From the NCBI GenBank assembly GCA_036307825.1, contig JAXJWW010000108.1:1-40801 (forward strand): a stretch of 40,801 bases of DNA, written 5' to 3'. The notes beneath the pieces are model-generated. The model was not told where the DNA came from, ran no database searches, and worked only from the letters and a program-made list of their open reading frames with translations. The stretch comes from RGIG9060 sp036307825. GTDB lineage: Bacteria; Spirochaetota; Spirochaetia; Treponematales; Treponemataceae. Shown here piece by piece: positions 40,410-40,801 of the stretch. The stretch's first letter is position 1. Every line of letters starts with the position of its first letter. Position numbers and translations under genes: made by a program.

Positions 40410-40801
40410 ATGATTCAGAATCGAACAACACAGTTAATTTTTCAATCATTTTTCTGTGCCTTTGGTGTAATTGGAACTGCCGCTAGTTTAGGTTTTTTCG
40501 ATATGGTTTGGAGATGGGATTTTTATATTCATTTTACAAATCTTAGTAACTACCTTTGTGTTGGAATTATGTTTGCAGAATTAATTCAAACTGCTAGAAA
40601 AAAAGAAGATAGTTATGTAACAACTTTACCTTTGTTAAAATTTATTAGCTCACTTGGAATTTTGTTGACTTTCTTAGTTTTCAATATTTTGTTAGCAGGT
40701 GAACCTACTCGAGATCCAGCATTAAACTTCAAAGTAAACAGTATTTTATTCCATGTGATAATTCCAATTATGTATATTGCAGATTGGATTTTATTCTATG
40801 A
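40410..40801 (+). CDS. Pr6Pr-like membrane protein, 3' partial
   Basis: Begins at ATG 40410 with AAGGAA upstream and runs off the right edge (about 130 residues visible). It has at least three hydrophobic helices, with FYIHFTNLSNYLCVG and LFHVIIPIMYIADWILF, the two conserved segments of Pr6Pr-type integral membrane proteins. Function of the family is not established. It lies 46 bases after guaD and is probably part of the same locus. Confidence 0.7.
   Translation, partial: MIQNRTTQLIFQSFFCAFGVIGTAASLGFFDMVWRWDFYIHFTNLSNYLCVGIMFAELIQTARKKEDSYVTTLPLLKFISSLGILLTFLVFNILLAGEPTRDPALNFKVNSILFHVIIPIMYIADWILFY

Noticed and set aside
1..40801. CRISPR array, prophage, insertion sequence or restriction-modification locus
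   Set aside because: No regularly spaced repeats, transposase, integrase, phage structural or methylase genes were seen on either strand; the repeats present are few and intergenic.

Overview
The window looks like a stretch of a Treponema-type spirochaete chromosome. It is AT-rich (roughly one third G+C by eye) and has AGGAG-type ribosome binding sites. Its run rpsP-khpA-rimM-trmD-rplS continues into a FliK/YlqG-like protein, an orphan FlhB C-terminal domain, an HD-GYP protein and YraN, an order I associate with Treponema. Complete arginine-pathway end genes and citramalate synthase suggest a free-living or gut species rather than a pathogen with a reduced genome. The species call is inference.

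Layout. (1) 1-1956: the end of a DAHP synthase-prephenate dehydratase fusion, then ilvN, closed by a terminator. (2) 2029-8954, minus: a tripartite RND efflux operon (adaptor, pump, lipoprotein, TolC). (3) 9202-9582: a cytidine deaminase-like gene, then about 800 bp of repeats, hairpins and a probable small RNA (minus strand, about 9717-9786). (4) 10386-14725: a Gld-like ABC-2 exporter (ATPase, permease, GldG-like, DUF4340), followed by a ModF-like double ATPase and a GH18-like lipoprotein. (5) 17608-21979: cimA-argG-argH behind a good promoter and an ARG-box-like palindrome. (6) 22021-24358: a polar amino acid ABC importer, then tRNA-Leu(UAA). (7) 24656-30595, minus: the ribosomal/tRNA-modification operon and its downstream genes, including a 56-residue gene overlapping both neighbours. 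(8) 30596-31489: repeats plus a DUF4160 pseudogene/DUF2442 pair. (9) 31677-40801: a signalling locus.

The signalling locus is the most unusual part. A STAS protein (RsbV-like) precedes a 922-residue membrane protein joining a LytS-like membrane domain, a Cache-like sensor, HAMP, a SpoIIE/PP2C phosphatase and an RsbW-like GHKL kinase. Next is a 549-residue protein in which a degenerate RsbW-like domain is fused to a DAACS (glutamate/dicarboxylate-type) transporter whose substrate-binding arginine is replaced. Then come a GNAT acetyltransferase, a small ppGpp-hydrolase-like HD protein, a second STAS domain fused to an APH-type kinase, guanine deaminase and a membrane protein. I infer a partner-switching pathway wired directly to a transporter and to nucleotide metabolism. 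This is a hypothesis from domain content and gene order.
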